From an uncultured Roseovarius sp. (GTDB lineage Bacteria > Pseudomonadota > Alphaproteobacteria > Rhodobacterales > Rhodobacteraceae): 36,528 bases of DNA. The translations under genes were made by a program, and so were the position numbers. Below the pieces are notes generated by a model. The model was given only the letters and a program-made list of their open reading frames with translations. It made no database searches and was not told the origin of the DNA. Positions 17,996 through 27,200 of the stretch are shown here, piece after piece (the first letter of the stretch is position 1; each line of letters opens with the position of its first letter). Location: contig CAKZYL010000053.1 of assembly GCA_937884705.1 (NCBI GenBank), forward strand, positions 1-36,528. Reading direction: 5' to 3'.

Positions 17996-18020
17996 GAATA
18001 CCCGGCCACTTTGCGCCGGG
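17996..18020 (-). terminator. Weak terminator after the ilvD-linked lipoprotein
   Basis: CCCGGC (18001-18006) and GCCGGG (18015-18020) form a 6-bp GC stem with an 8-nt loop; on the minus strand it is followed by TATTCTATAATCT. It lies 17 bp after the lipoprotein stop and just before DUF6478. Confidence 0.45.
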
Positions 18021-18036
18021 CCGTCTTGCCATAGCA

Positions 18037-18738
18037 TTAACCCGAATTTGGAAACAATACACCCCAAAGCGGCTTGGTGGGCTCTGATGCGGCGGACGGC
18101 GCCACTTCGGCTGCGCTTTCTACAATCAAAGAGCGTACAGGGCTGCTGGCTTTCGTGTTTTTTGCCAAGGCGCGAAGGAGAAGCTGGCCATCGGTGCCCG
18201 CCATCGGGCTGCCCTGAGGACCGTAAAGCGACAGAGCAACCAGATGCCCGTTGATGGCCATAGCACCCCGCCAGTGTTTGGGGTCTTTCTCGGCCAGCGC
18301 TTGATCGCCCCCGCTTGCAAAATGTACGAGACTTAGGTCCGTGTCATCGATGGACGTGATCACGGATGTGCCAGACATGGAGTTTGCAATCTCTGCAGAG
18401 GACGGGTTCGCGGCCCCTGCTCCGCCAGGCACGATGGTCAGTGTCATGATCACAGGTTCCACATTTTGCCCTCGCGTCCCGCTAAGGGATTCGCAACTGG
18501 CAAGCATAACAAAGCCCCGGCTCACACGGTCGCGCAAAAACCGTCGGTCGATGCAATACCCATCGGGCGCGCTTACGACCACGTCACCATCATACAGGGA
18601 TACTGAGCGGATGACGTCTCTTTGAACGTCTCCCCCAGCACCGAAACCGGGAAAGCCCGCACCAAGGCACCCTGACAGGCTCAAGACGCCCGCCAGAGCG
18701 ATGAGACAGCGCCCTATATTAGATATCCATGTAGACAT
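18037..18738 (-). CDS. Predicted lipoprotein of unknown function
   Basis: 233 residues from the ATG at 18738. The N-terminus is a lipoprotein signal (hydrophobic CLIALAGVL, lipobox LSGC, Cys24), followed by a Gly-rich linker and a domain with [19 protein letters not shown] and [14 protein letters not shown], whose two later cysteines could pair. No catalytic motif is evident. It begins inside ilvD and overlaps it by 20 bp in another frame, so it is probably translationally coupled to a housekeeping biosynthetic gene, an unusual pairing. A longer upstream frame exists within ilvD but is only the shadow of that gene. Confidence 0.8.
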   Translation of the reverse strand: MSTWISNIGRCLIALAGVLSLSGCLGAGFPGFGAGGDVQRDVIRSVSLYDGDVVVSAPDGYCIDRRFLRDRVSRGFVMLASCESLSGTRGQNVEPVIMTLTIVPGGAGAANPSSAEIANSMSGTSVITSIDDTDLSLVHFASGGDQALAEKDPKHWRGAMAINGHLVALSLYGPQGSPMAGTDGQLLLRALAKNTKASSPVRSLIVESAAEVAPSAASEPTKPLWGVLFPNSG

Positions 18739-20446
18739 GCCGTTCCGCTTGTCCGCCCGGATGGGTGACAGCACCTTTGTATGTCTCCTGGACGAGTTGG
18801 GCGAATTTCCAAAGCGCCCCGGACGCGTAAATCGTTTCTTTCGGGCCTGGCCACGCCGCTTTGCGCGCCTCAAAATCTTCCTCGTTCAGGGCTACGCTAA
18901 GCTCACCATTGATCGCGTCAATGGTGATCAAATCCCCATCCTGTAAAAGCGCGATCGGACCGCAATGGGCGGCTTCGGGACCCACATGGCCGACACAGAA
19001 GCCACGGGTCGCGCCGGAAAAGCGACCGTCGGTGATCAGCGCGACCTTCTTGCCCATGCCTTGCCCCGACAGCGCGGCGGTCGTGGCCAGCATCTCCCGC
19101 ATGCCAGGGCCTCCTGAGGGGCCTTCGTTGCGGATCACCAGCACCTCGCCTTCCTTGTAGGCGCGTGCCTTTACGGCCTCAAAGGCATCCTCTTCGCACT
19201 CAAAAACACGCGCGGGGCCGCTAAAGACCTGCTCGTCCTGGCTCATCCCGGCGACTTTCACGATGGCACCCTGTGGGGCCAGATTGCCCTTGAGACCAAC
19301 GACACCGCCGGTTTCGGTCAGGGGTGTTTCAATGGGATAGATCACCCTGCCATCCGCTTCGCGATCAACGAGGTCAAGCTCTTCGCCGATGGTCCGACCG
19401 GTGGCTGTGATGCAGTCCTCATGAATGAGGCCCGCCTTGCGCAACTCCCTCATGACCACCGGAACGCCGCCCGACTCGTAGAGATCCTTGGCCACATACT
19501 GGCCACCAGGCTTCAGGTCGACGAAGTACGGTGTGTCTTTGAATATCTCGCAAACATCATCAAGGAAGAACTCCAGCCCCGCCTCGTGCGCAATCGCTGG
19601 CAAGTGCAGCCCGGCATTCGTTGAACCACCCGTGCACGCCACGACGCGGGCCGCATTTTCCAAACTCTTGAGCGTGACCACATCGCGGGCGCGAATGTTC
19701 CCGTCGAGCAGGTTCATCACGGCAACGCCCGACGCTGTTCCATAGGCATCCCGGCTCTCATAGGGCGCAGGCGCACCGGATGAATTCGGCAGCGCAAGGC
19801 CAATAGCCTCACTTACGCACGCCATCGTGTTGGCCGTGAACTGACCGCCACACGCGCCGGCGGATGGACAGGCGACCTTCTCCAGCGCTTTGAGCTCTTC
19901 ATCGGAATTGGCACCGGCCTGATGTCGGCCCACGGCTTCAAAGACGTCCTGAACCGTCACGTCCTTGCCCTCGAAACGGCCCGGCAAGATGGACCCGCCA
20001 TAGATGAAAACAGACGGCACGTTGAGGCGCACCATGGCCATCATCATGCCCGGCAGAGACTTGTCGCATCCCGCGAGACCGACCAGCGCATCATAGCAAT
20101 GGCCTCGCATGGTCAGCTCAACGGTGTCGGCAATCGCTTCACGGCTCGCGAGCGAAGAGCGCATGCCCTCGTGGCCCATGGCGATACCATCGGTCACGGT
20201 TATGGTGGTGAATTCACGTGGCGTGCCGCCCGCCTCCTTGACGCCCATCTTCACGGATTGCGCCTGACGGTTGAGGGCGATGTTGCAAGGTGCCGCTTCG
20301 TTCCAGCACGTGGCAACTCCGATCAAAGGCCGGTGAATTTCATCTTCGCTCAGCCCCATGGCGTACATGTAAGACCGATGCGGGGCGCGTGCGGGCCCTT
20401 CTGTAACGTGTCGGCTGGGCAGGATATTTTTGTCAAACTTCGTCAT
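18719..20446 (-). CDS. ilvD: Dihydroxy-acid dehydratase
   Basis: 575 residues. Dehydrates 2,3-dihydroxyisovalerate and its isoleucine-pathway homologue to 2-oxo acids, the third common step of branched-chain amino acid synthesis, using an iron-sulfur cluster. Cluster cysteines are in CWNEAAPCN (Cys47), [11 protein letters not shown] and [34 protein letters not shown] and [15 protein letters not shown] are family signatures. GGGAA lies 8 nt before the ATG. Its product 2-oxoisovalerate is the substrate of panB in this window. Unlike many relatives it is followed by an overlapping lipoprotein gene. Confidence 0.98.
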   Translation of the reverse strand: MTKFDKNILPSRHVTEGPARAPHRSYMYAMGLSEDEIHRPLIGVATCWNEAAPCNIALNRQAQSVKMGVKEAGGTPREFTTITVTDGIAMGHEGMRSSLASREAIADTVELTMRGHCYDALVGLAGCDKSLPGMMMAMVRLNVPSVFIYGGSILPGRFEGKDVTVQDVFEAVGRHQAGANSDEELKALEKVACPSAGACGGQFTANTMACVSEAIGLALPNSSGAPAPYESRDAYGTASGVAVMNLLDGNIRARDVVTLKSLENAARVVACTGGSTNAGLHLPAIAHEAGLEFFLDDVCEIFKDTPYFVDLKPGGQYVAKDLYESGGVPVVMRELRKAGLIHEDCITATGRTIGEELDLVDREADGRVIYPIETPLTETGGVVGLKGNLAPQGAIVKVAGMSQDEQVFSGPARVFECEEDAFEAVKARAYKEGEVLVIRNEGPSGGPGMREMLATTAALSGQGMGKKVALITDGRFSGATRGFCVGHVGPEAAHCGPIALLQDGDLITIDAINGELSVALNEEDFEARKAAWPGPKETIYASGALWKFAQLVQETYKGAVTHPGGQAERHVYMDI

Positions 20447-20558
20447 TGATGGGTTCCCACGTGGCTTTGAAGCTACGGTCTAGGGCAGAGGCCTATCGGG
20501 GGCAAGATGCTTGTTCCGCGGTACGGTGGGCCCGTCCAGGATATCAAAGCGAGGCGCC

Positions 20559-22223
20559 TCAGCCCGCCATCGCAGCCTGTGCACAAAAACACGATGCAGC
20601 AACAGCTGCGTCCGCGCGGGCCTGAGCAAGCTCCAGACGCTGACGGACTTGAACGATCTCCACCGTCTCTCCCCGCGCCTTCAGACAATCATGCAGACCC
20701 TTCAACGCCCAAACATTGTCTGGATGGATACTGGCACGAGACAGCGCACCACCAAGGCCCAAATCTTCGCGGTAGACCGCTTCGGCCTCTGCAAAATGGC
20801 CCTGTTCAAAAAGCAAGGCTCCAAGCGCATGTCGCGTTGGCTGCATCCAGCCCCATGGCTCATCGTAAAGCAGCCCGTCATCCAAGGCCACCGAGCGGCG
20901 CAGCGCCGCAAAGGCCTCGTCATGCTGGCCCTGGCGATAGAGGATCTCCCCGCGCAGCATCTCGGCTCCCACAGCCAAAAGATCGATAACCGTGTTGTTG
21001 TGAACCACGCGCGCCGCGGGCACGCGTTCCATCGCGGCGAGGTACTTCTCTTCCTCCCGCAGCGCGGCATCAACCTCCCCCAGCGCGGCATGGCCGACAC
21101 CGCGCGCGTAGTGCACATGGGCGGTCAGCGTGGCGTAGAGCTTTTGGTCTTCGGGCAATGGCAAGGCGATGGCGTCTTGCCACTTGCCAAACCGCACCAG
21201 CACGTGCGGCTCAAAACTGACATAGGACTCAAAGTAATCCGCCATGGGCGGGCTTTCGATGCGCAGCATCTCCTCCGGGCAGGTATCCCACGCACCCCTT
21301 ACGGCGCGCAAGGCAGGCTCGATCTGGCCCAGAAACATCGCGCCATAGATGATGAAGTGATAGTTGTGCAGCCGGTAGCCAGTGTAGAGGTTCATGGCCC
21401 CGTGCTTGCGCCAGTATTTGAGGTCTGCATCGACCGCCGCCTCATTCCAATCCACCACGTTCTGGTAGTGGCCACACAGCACGTCGATATGCGTGGGCAT
21501 GTGGATCAGATGCCCGGCATCCGGCATCATACGGCGCAGTACGTCACCGGCCTTCAGCGCGCGCTCAGGCACCGGGGACATTTCCATAAGGTGAACGTAA
21601 AGGTGCAAGAGACCGGGATGTGACCACGCCTCAGGCATGGAATTCATTGCACTTTCCAGAGCCTCTTGCGCCTCCAAGGTAGCCGCGCCCTCTGCCGGTG
21701 CACCGCTCTGCAGATCCCACATCTGCCAGGGCGTCAAATTCATCAAGGCCTCAACAAACACGGTACGCACATCCAGGTTGTCAGGGTGACGGGCCAAGAC
21801 CCTGCGCATGTCATCGGCGAACTCCGCGTTCCAAGCCTCCATGGTGGCGATGTCGGTAATGTCTGGCTGCGGAAATCGTTTTGTTAACGCGCGCAACAGA
21901 CCGGCCTCCCATGACGTCACTTTGTCCGCGAGAGCGGCCCCCGCCTTGGCTGCCTCATGCCCCCTTTTGAGCGCTTTGGCACGCTGCGCCTCATCAAACA
22001 GCGCCCATGGCATGTTGTAGTTCGGTCCTGCGGCATAGGCGCGGCCCCAATACGCCATGGCGCAGTTGGGATCAGCCTCCAGAGCACGCTCAAAGCATGC
22101 AATCGCCTCAGCGTGGTTAAACCCATAGGTCCAGAGCAGCCCGCGATTGAACCAGAGCTGTGCATCCTCATTTTCGGTTGTGATTGGAAACTCAAAGCCT
22201 CCAAGATCGAAATAGTCGTCCAT
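20559..22223 (-). CDS. Large tetratricopeptide-repeat protein
   Basis: 554 residues from the ATG at 22223, which has GAAGG 5 nt upstream; in-frame starts further up lack one, and family members begin near DYFDLG. TPR-like helical pairs cover most of the length: an N-terminal repeat (WFNRGLLWTYGFNHAEAIAC, then FERALEADPNCAMAYWGRAY), a His-rich middle (HLIHMPTHIDVLCGHY and HNYHFIIYG), and C-terminal repeats (GEILYRQGQHDEAFAALRRS). There is no signal peptide, so it is likely a cytoplasmic scaffold. The clustered His and Asp in the middle could bind metal; that is inference. The promoter region it shares with the CPBP gene holds four GCGTTTCG sites. Confidence 0.85.
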   Translation of the reverse strand: MDDYFDLGGFEFPITTENEDAQLWFNRGLLWTYGFNHAEAIACFERALEADPNCAMAYWGRAYAAGPNYNMPWALFDEAQRAKALKRGHEAAKAGAALADKVTSWEAGLLRALTKRFPQPDITDIATMEAWNAEFADDMRRVLARHPDNLDVRTVFVEALMNLTPWQMWDLQSGAPAEGAATLEAQEALESAMNSMPEAWSHPGLLHLYVHLMEMSPVPERALKAGDVLRRMMPDAGHLIHMPTHIDVLCGHYQNVVDWNEAAVDADLKYWRKHGAMNLYTGYRLHNYHFIIYGAMFLGQIEPALRAVRGAWDTCPEEMLRIESPPMADYFESYVSFEPHVLVRFGKWQDAIALPLPEDQKLYATLTAHVHYARGVGHAALGEVDAALREEEKYLAAMERVPAARVVHNNTVIDLLAVGAEMLRGEILYRQGQHDEAFAALRRSVALDDGLLYDEPWGWMQPTRHALGALLFEQGHFAEAEAVYREDLGLGGALSRASIHPDNVWALKGLHDCLKARGETVEIVQVRQRLELAQARADAAVAASCFCAQAAMAG

Positions 22224-22292
22224 TTTTGCCTTCTTATCCGTCTTAGCTTTGGTCAGCTTCATGTGCATTGCGCTTTGGGTCAATCCAAAGCT

Positions 22293-22406
22293 AAAGCGTT
22301 TCGCCTTTGACCTAAGACATCAACGAAAGTCGAAACGCATGCATCTGTCGAACGGTAGACTGCGTTTCGAGAAAAGTTGTGATTCAAGTCGTTCTCGAAA
22401 CGCTTT
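22293..22406. promoter_or_regulatory. Cluster of four alternating GCGTTTCG sites
   Basis: The core GCGTTTCG lies at 22296-22303 and 22362-22369, and its reverse complement at 22331-22338 and 22396-22403, spaced 35, 31 and 34 bp, about three helical turns each. Flanks extend some pairs to perfect inverted repeats: 11 bp between sites 1 and 4 and 12 bp between sites 3 and 4 (GCGTTTCGAGAA and TTCTCGAAACGC). The cluster fills the divergent 195-bp gap between the TPR and CPBP genes, so an operator array is the simplest reading. Confidence 0.65.
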
Positions 22407-22418
22407 ATGTGACGCGTC

Positions 22419-23294
22419 ATGTCCTATGAACCTCATGACAGTCTGATCCGGCCAGCGCGCACATCAGCCAATCCCGCCCGCCTGGTTATAGGGTGCGTCA
22501 TGGTGGTGGCGGTCTACATGTCGCTGCTCTTCCTGTTTGCGCAGTATTTGCCCGCGTTCATTGGGGCCGACGCGGCACTGGCCGCCTATGACGAAGACAG
22601 CGCGTCTTATGTCTTTTTGATGCTGTTTCAGTTCGTCTTCATAATTGTGGCGCTCAGCATGGTGTTGCGCACGATCCACCGCCGTCAGCTGCGCACGCTC
22701 ATCGGGCGACGAGACCGCGCGATCTATGATTTTTGGCTCTGCGTGAAGTTTCTCGCGCCGCTTTACCTCGTCTTTTGGATCATGCCGATGCCAGAGGGCC
22801 TCCAGTTGGAGGCGCATTTGCGTCTGGGACAGTGGCTCCTCTTTCTGCCGCTGGCACTGGGCCTGGTGATGATCCAGATCAGCGCAGAAGAGCTTCTCTT
22901 TCGCGGCTACCTGCAAAGCCAGCTGGCCGCTCAATTCCGGCATCCGATTGTTTGGATGGCGATCCCGTCTGTCCTCTTTGGGCTTCTGCACTATAGCCCA
23001 AACATGGCCGGGGAGAACGCGTGGGTGCTGGTGGTCTGGGCGTCCATTTTCGGCGTTGCGGCCGCAGATCTCACCGCGCGCAGCGGCACGCTGGGCCCGG
23101 CCCTGGCGCTCCACTTCACCAACAACATCTTTGCGATCCTATTTGCGGCGCCGCAGGGCAACTTGGACGGGGCCGCGCTCTATACCTTTCCCCTCAAACT
23201 TGACGCGCCCGGCCTTGCCGCCACCGTCTTGCCACTGGAATTATTGATGACACTCTGCGCCTGGCTGTGCTGCCGCCTGGCGATCAGGGCGTGA
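22419..23294 (+). CDS. CPBP-family intramembrane glutamic protease
   Basis: 291 residues with about seven or eight membrane helices. The conserved motifs are EELLFRGY (catalytic Glu-Glu and Arg), LLHYSPN with a His, and LHFTNNIF with a His and Asn, the usual set for CAAX-protease/bacteriocin-processing enzymes of the Rce1 fold. It would act inside the inner membrane; substrates in bacteria are mostly unknown, with proposed roles in peptide maturation or immunity to toxic peptides. The ribosome site is weak. It diverges from the TPR gene across the GCGTTTCG cluster, and accD follows 62 bp later on the same strand. Confidence 0.88.
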   Translation: MSYEPHDSLIRPARTSANPARLVIGCVMVVAVYMSLLFLFAQYLPAFIGADAALAAYDEDSASYVFLMLFQFVFIIVALSMVLRTIHRRQLRTLIGRRDRAIYDFWLCVKFLAPLYLVFWIMPMPEGLQLEAHLRLGQWLLFLPLALGLVMIQISAEELLFRGYLQSQLAAQFRHPIVWMAIPSVLFGLLHYSPNMAGENAWVLVVWASIFGVAAADLTARSGTLGPALALHFTNNIFAILFAAPQGNLDGAALYTFPLKLDAPGLAATVLPLELLMTLCAWLCCRLAIRA

Positions 23295-23356
23295 TTGCAA
23301 ATCTTTGAGGCACCGATTATGTCAGGCCAACGCGGAATGAGGGGACGTTTGCCCGT

Positions 23357-24334
23357 ATGAACTGGATCACGAACTATGTGCGCCCGCGGATCAATTCGAT
23401 CTTTTCGCGCAGGGAAGTGCCTGAAAACCTTTGGGTAAAATGTGATGCCTGCGGCACGATGCTGTTTCATCGTGAGCTTTCCGGCAACCATTACGTCTGC
23501 ACCAATTGCGGACATCATTTCGGGATAACGCCGCGCCAGAGGTTTGATCGCTTGTTTGATGGCGGTCTCTACACCGAAGTTGAGGTACCCATACCAGAGC
23601 CTGATCCCCTGCAGTTCCGCGATCAGAAGAGATACCCCGATAGGATGAAAGCCGCGCAAAAGGAAAAAGGCGAGGCCGAGGCCATGCTGGTCGTACGGGG
23701 AGAGATGGGACGCACGCCCATCATTGCCGCTGCTCAGGATTTTTCTTTCATGGCAGGCTCGATGGGCATGTATGTCGGAAATGCCATTATTGCCGCGGCA
23801 GAGGAAGCGGTGAAACTGCACCGCCCGCTCATTTTGTTCTCCGCAGCCGGGGGCGCCCGCATGCAGGAGGGCATTTTGTCCCTGATGCAAATGCCGCGCA
23901 CCACCGTGGCTGTACAGATGCTGCGCGAAGCCGGGCTGCCCTACATTGTCGTTCTGACCCATCCGACGACGGGCGGCGTCACGGCGTCTTACGCCATGTT
24001 GGGCGACGTCCACATTGCTGAGCCCGGCGCGCTCATCTGCTTCGCAGGCCCCCGGGTGATCGAGCAAACCATCCGGGAGAAGCTTCCCGAAGGCTTTCAA
24101 CGGGCCGAATATCTGCTCGATCACGGCATGCTGGACCGGGTGACATCCCGCACTGAGATGCGCGACGAGCTGATAACAATCACGCGCATGCTGCTGGGTC
24201 TTCCACCTGCGATCAAAGGTGATTTGCCCCCGCCGCAGCCAGAGGCAGAACCAGAAGCCGTGCGCGAGCCAGAAAAGGCGAGACCGCCCGAAAGGGCGGA
24301 AGAGCCAGCCGCCGCCGAGACACCGACGGAATGA
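23357..24334 (+). CDS. accD: Acetyl-CoA carboxylase carboxyltransferase subunit beta
   Basis: 325 residues. Transfers the carboxyl group from carboxybiotin to acetyl-CoA with AccA, giving malonyl-CoA for fatty-acid synthesis. The N-terminal zinc finger has Cys29, Cys32, Cys48 and Cys51 (CDAC and CTNC). The crotonase-like core shows SAAGGARMQEGILSLMQM and THPTTGGVTASYAMLGD, which form the oxyanion and CoA-binding region. After the core a ~35-residue tail rich in Pro, Glu and Ala extends the protein; such tails vary among alphaproteobacteria. It overlaps folC by ATGA, a frequent accD-folC pair. Confidence 0.97.
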   Translation: MNWITNYVRPRINSIFSRREVPENLWVKCDACGTMLFHRELSGNHYVCTNCGHHFGITPRQRFDRLFDGGLYTEVEVPIPEPDPLQFRDQKRYPDRMKAAQKEKGEAEAMLVVRGEMGRTPIIAAAQDFSFMAGSMGMYVGNAIIAAAEEAVKLHRPLILFSAAGGARMQEGILSLMQMPRTTVAVQMLREAGLPYIVVLTHPTTGGVTASYAMLGDVHIAEPGALICFAGPRVIEQTIREKLPEGFQRAEYLLDHGMLDRVTSRTEMRDELITITRMLLGLPPAIKGDLPPPQPEAEPEAVREPEKARPPERAEEPAAAETPTE

Positions 24335-25605
24335 CGCAACTCGCCTCGGACATCATTCTGGATCGGATGATGTCGCTTCACCCCAAAATCATCGATCTCA
24401 CGCTGGATCGCGTCTGGCATCTGCTGGACCGGTTGGGCAATCCGCAAAACGCCCTGCCGCCCGTCGTGCACATCGCAGGCACAAATGGCAAAGGCTCAAC
24501 GCTGGCCATGTTGCGCGCCGGGCTGGAAGGGGCGGGCCACCGCGTCCACGCCTATACCTCCCCCCATCTGGCGCGGTTTCATGAGCGAATTTACCTGGCA
24601 GGCTCTCTCATTTCCGAGGCGGATCTCACAACCGTGCTTGATGAATGCTACGCCGCCAATGACGGCGCCCCGATCACCTATTTTGAGATCACGACCTGCG
24701 CGGCCTTGCTTGCCATGTCCCGCATCCCCGCCGATTACACCTTGCTGGAGGTCGGCCTCGGAGGGCGTCTCGACGCCACAAATGTCATTGAGAAACCAGC
24801 TCTGACAGTGATCACGCCGGTGTCCATGGATCACGAGGGCTTCCTCGGCGACACGATAGACCAGATCGCAGGCGAAAAGGCGGGTATCTTGAAGCGCGGG
24901 GTGACCTGTGTGGTCAGTCCGCAGGCAGATGCTGGCATGGAGATGATTGAGGCACGCGCCGCACAAATCGGTGCACCGCTTTTGGCCCACGGACAACACT
25001 GGCACGTGACCACGGAACGGGAACGGCTGGTCTTTCAGGATGAGACAGGCTTGCGCGATTTGCCGATGCCTAACCTTCTGGGCGCGCATCAGGTCCAGAA
25101 TGCCGGGGCCGCCCTGGCCGGATTGCGGCATTTGGGCATCTCAGAGCGCGGTCTCGAAGCTGCTGTTACGCAGGCGCGGTGGCCTGCGCGGATGCAACGG
25201 TTGCGCTCAGGACCCTTGGTCGATGCCGCGGGCCACGCAGAGCTTTGGCTCGATGGCGGGCACAATCCGGCAGCCGGAGAGGCGCTAGGCGCTTACCTAT
25301 CCACGCTGCCCGGACGCGCGACCCATCTGGTTTGCGGCATGATGAACACGAAGGATGTTGCAGGGTACATGGCCCCGCTCGCCGCCCATGCCGCAAGCCT
25401 GACCGCACTTTCGATCCCGGGGGAGGTGAATACCTTGCCTGCAGAAGAAACCGCCCGGGTTGCAAAAAGTTGCGGCATGGCGGTCAACACGGCAGAAAAC
25501 GCTGAGGCCGCCGTGGCAGCGATTGTCGCAGAAGAGCCCGAGGCACGCATCTTGATCTGCGGCTCTCTCTATCTGGCAGGGGCCATCCTGCGCGAAAACG
25601 CCTGA
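24331..25605 (+). CDS. folC: Bifunctional folylpolyglutamate / dihydrofolate synthase
   Basis: 424 residues, a Mur-ligase-like ATP-dependent enzyme that couples dihydropteroate and glutamate and then adds further glutamates. The P-loop GTNGKGST spans residues 50-57; ARFHERIYLAG, EVGLGGRLDATN and SMDHEGFLGDTIDQIAGEKAG follow in the central domain. WLDGGHNPAAG starts the C-terminal domain. The ATG at 24331 overlaps the accD stop, so the pair is translationally coupled. Transcription would stop at the double-hairpin repeat that begins 17 bp after the stop codon. Confidence 0.97.
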   Translation: MTQLASDIILDRMMSLHPKIIDLTLDRVWHLLDRLGNPQNALPPVVHIAGTNGKGSTLAMLRAGLEGAGHRVHAYTSPHLARFHERIYLAGSLISEADLTTVLDECYAANDGAPITYFEITTCAALLAMSRIPADYTLLEVGLGGRLDATNVIEKPALTVITPVSMDHEGFLGDTIDQIAGEKAGILKRGVTCVVSPQADAGMEMIEARAAQIGAPLLAHGQHWHVTTERERLVFQDETGLRDLPMPNLLGAHQVQNAGAALAGLRHLGISERGLEAAVTQARWPARMQRLRSGPLVDAAGHAELWLDGGHNPAAGEALGAYLSTLPGRATHLVCGMMNTKDVAGYMAPLAAHAASLTALSIPGEVNTLPAEETARVAKSCGMAVNTAENAEAAVAAIVAEEPEARILICGSLYLAGAILRENA

Positions 25606-25621
25606 CTTTGATACAAGGCGC

Positions 25622-25666
25622 CGAAATCTTTGAAAGATTTCGGCCCGCATTCTTTCAAAGAATGCG
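25622..25666. repeat. Double-hairpin intergenic repeat, copy 2
   Basis: Differs from the copy at 16284-16328 at one of 45 positions. The first palindrome extends to 25620-25644 (12-bp arms, GCCGAAATCTTT around one base) and the second is 25646-25666. It lies between convergent folC and the methyltransferase gene, the same gene arrangement as copy 1. Confidence 0.85.
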
Positions 25667-25683
25667 CGCTCAGATCAAAAGGA

Positions 25684-26235
25684 TCACTTCACGGCCTCAA
25701 TATTCAGTGAGACCAGACGTCCATTTTCTTTGTCCATATGCGGCAAGTAGGCTTGCGAATAGTCATCCATATGGGCGTGCTCAGTGGTCCGCCAATCCCA
25801 CAAACGCACCTCCGAAAAACCGATGTCGGTCAGCGTTGTATCCAGCGTTTCGTAATCAAAGATCATGCCGTGGAAATCATACTGATCGCGCTGGCCTCCA
25901 ATCACCAGACCGCGCACATCCTCAAGACCGCGGGGCATCCTGCCCGAGAGGTAAAGCTCTGCGGCCGCGCGAAAATCCGGCACCGCAAGACGGAGAATGC
26001 CGCCCGGGGCCAACACACGAAACCACTCCTCCAGCGGCTCGCGGTACGTTTTGCGCCCAAAATGCTCCAGCACGTGACACGCATAGATCAACTGTGCTGC
26101 GTTGTCAGAGATAAAGCCAAGGTCTTCGACGCGCCCCACATGATCCACATGGGGATACTCAAGCGCATCGACGTGAAACCACCCCTCCAGATGCTTTACG
26201 CCACAGCCCAAATGGATCTTATCAAACTGTCCCAT
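25684..26235 (-). CDS. Small class I SAM-dependent methyltransferase
   Basis: 183 residues, a compact Rossmann methyltransferase. The SAM motif KIHLGCGVKHLEGW is near the N-terminus, VDALEYPHVDHV carries the acidic ribose contact, and ACHVLEHFGRK with LAPGGILRLAVPDF are the usual type 11 motifs. The C-terminal third is not diagnostic. The ATG at 26235 shares a base with the fcl stop, so it is translationally coupled to gmd-fcl. That context suggests O-methylation of a deoxyhexose or of a glycan containing it; this is inference only. Confidence 0.82.
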   Translation of the reverse strand: MGQFDKIHLGCGVKHLEGWFHVDALEYPHVDHVGRVEDLGFISDNAAQLIYACHVLEHFGRKTYREPLEEWFRVLAPGGILRLAVPDFRAAAELYLSGRMPRGLEDVRGLVIGGQRDQYDFHGMIFDYETLDTTLTDIGFSEVRLWDWRTTEHAHMDDYSQAYLPHMDKENGRLVSLNIEAVK

Positions 26236-27200
26236 CACATCCGTCCTTCATTCGGTGCGCCTTGCATGGCTTCAAAGCTCGCAATACAGCCCGCAACGCC
26301 TTCGGCCAATGATATCTGCGCCTGCCACCCCAGACCATGGAGGACGGAGCTGGCCATCAACTTACGCGGGGTGCCGTCAGGCGTATCGCTGTCCTGCACG
26401 ATGCGGCCCGTGAAACCGGCCTTCTCGACGATCAGATCCGCGAGCCCCCGAATTGAGATCTCTTGTCCGGATCCGACATTCACATGGGGCGCGTCGGAAT
26501 AGTGTTCCATCAAGAAAATGAGGGCATCGGCCAGATCATCTGCGTGCATAAATTCCCGCAGGGGTGTCCCTGTGCCCCACATGACAATCTCTTCCGTGCC
26601 ACTGTCGCGCGCTTCCACGACTTTGCGAATGAGGGCTGGCAGCACATGGCTGGTTTCCAGATTGTAATTGTCGCCGGGCCCATAGAGGTTGGTGGGCATG
26701 GCGGAAATGAAATCCGCGCCATATTGCTTGCGGTAAGCCTGGCACAGCTTGATCCCGGCGATCTTGGCCACGGCATACCACTCATTGGTGGGCTCGAGCG
26801 GGCCGGTCAAAAGCGCGTCCTCGCGCATTGGCTGCTCTGCCAGTTTGGGGTAGATGCAGGACGAGCCCAGAAACATCAGTTTACCAACGTCTGTGGCATG
26901 CGCCGCCTGAATGACATTGGTTTCAATCATCAGATTGTCGTAGAGAAAATCCACCGGATAGCTGTCATTGGCCAGAATGCCGCCGACCCGCGCAGCAGCA
27001 ACAAACACGGCGTCCGGGCGGTTGGCTGCAAACCACGCCTCAACCTCAGTCTGACGCGTGAGATCCGCATCTGTCCGCGTCGCTGTCAGCACCTCACAGT
27101 CAATATGCTGCAGCCGACGGACGATCGCAGATCCCACCATGCCGCGATGGCCCGCAACATAGACGCGCTTTCCCTTGAGATCGTAAAGGCGATCAGCCAC
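26235..27200 (-). CDS. fcl: GDP-L-fucose synthase
   Basis: 321 residues from the GTG at 27200, which overlaps the gmd end by 8 nt and has GGAGG upstream; a longer in-frame extension inside gmd is a shadow. It is an epimerase-reductase of the extended SDR family that converts GDP-4-keto-6-deoxymannose to GDP-L-fucose with NADPH. The Rossmann motif [13 protein letters not shown] is near the N-terminus, the catalytic Ser is in LGSSCIYP and Tyr-Lys in [21 protein letters not shown] and [10 protein letters not shown] are family signatures. Confidence 0.95.
   Translation of the reverse strand: MADRLYDLKGKRVYVAGHRGMVGSAIVRRLQHIDCEVLTATRTDADLTRQTEVEAWFAANRPDAVFVAAARVGGILANDSYPVDFLYDNLMIETNVIQAAHATDVGKLMFLGSSCIYPKLAEQPMREDALLTGPLEPTNEWYAVAKIAGIKLCQAYRKQYGADFISAMPTNLYGPGDNYNLETSHVLPALIRKVVEARDSGTEEIVMWGTGTPLREFMHADDLADALIFLMEHYSDAPHVNVGSGQEISIRGLADLIVEKAGFTGRIVQDSDTPDGTPRKLMASSVLHGLGWQAQISLAEGVAGCIASFEAMQGAPNEGRM

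Noticed and set aside
20511-21623. 370-residue open frame on the plus strand opposite the TPR gene
   Set aside because: It is the antisense shadow of a gene with clear TPR repeats and ribosome site; composition is atypical (His- and Gln-rich).
23180-24124. 314-residue minus-strand frame opposite accD
   Set aside because: accD with its zinc finger and carboxyltransferase motifs is certain; the antisense frame has no motif or ribosome site.
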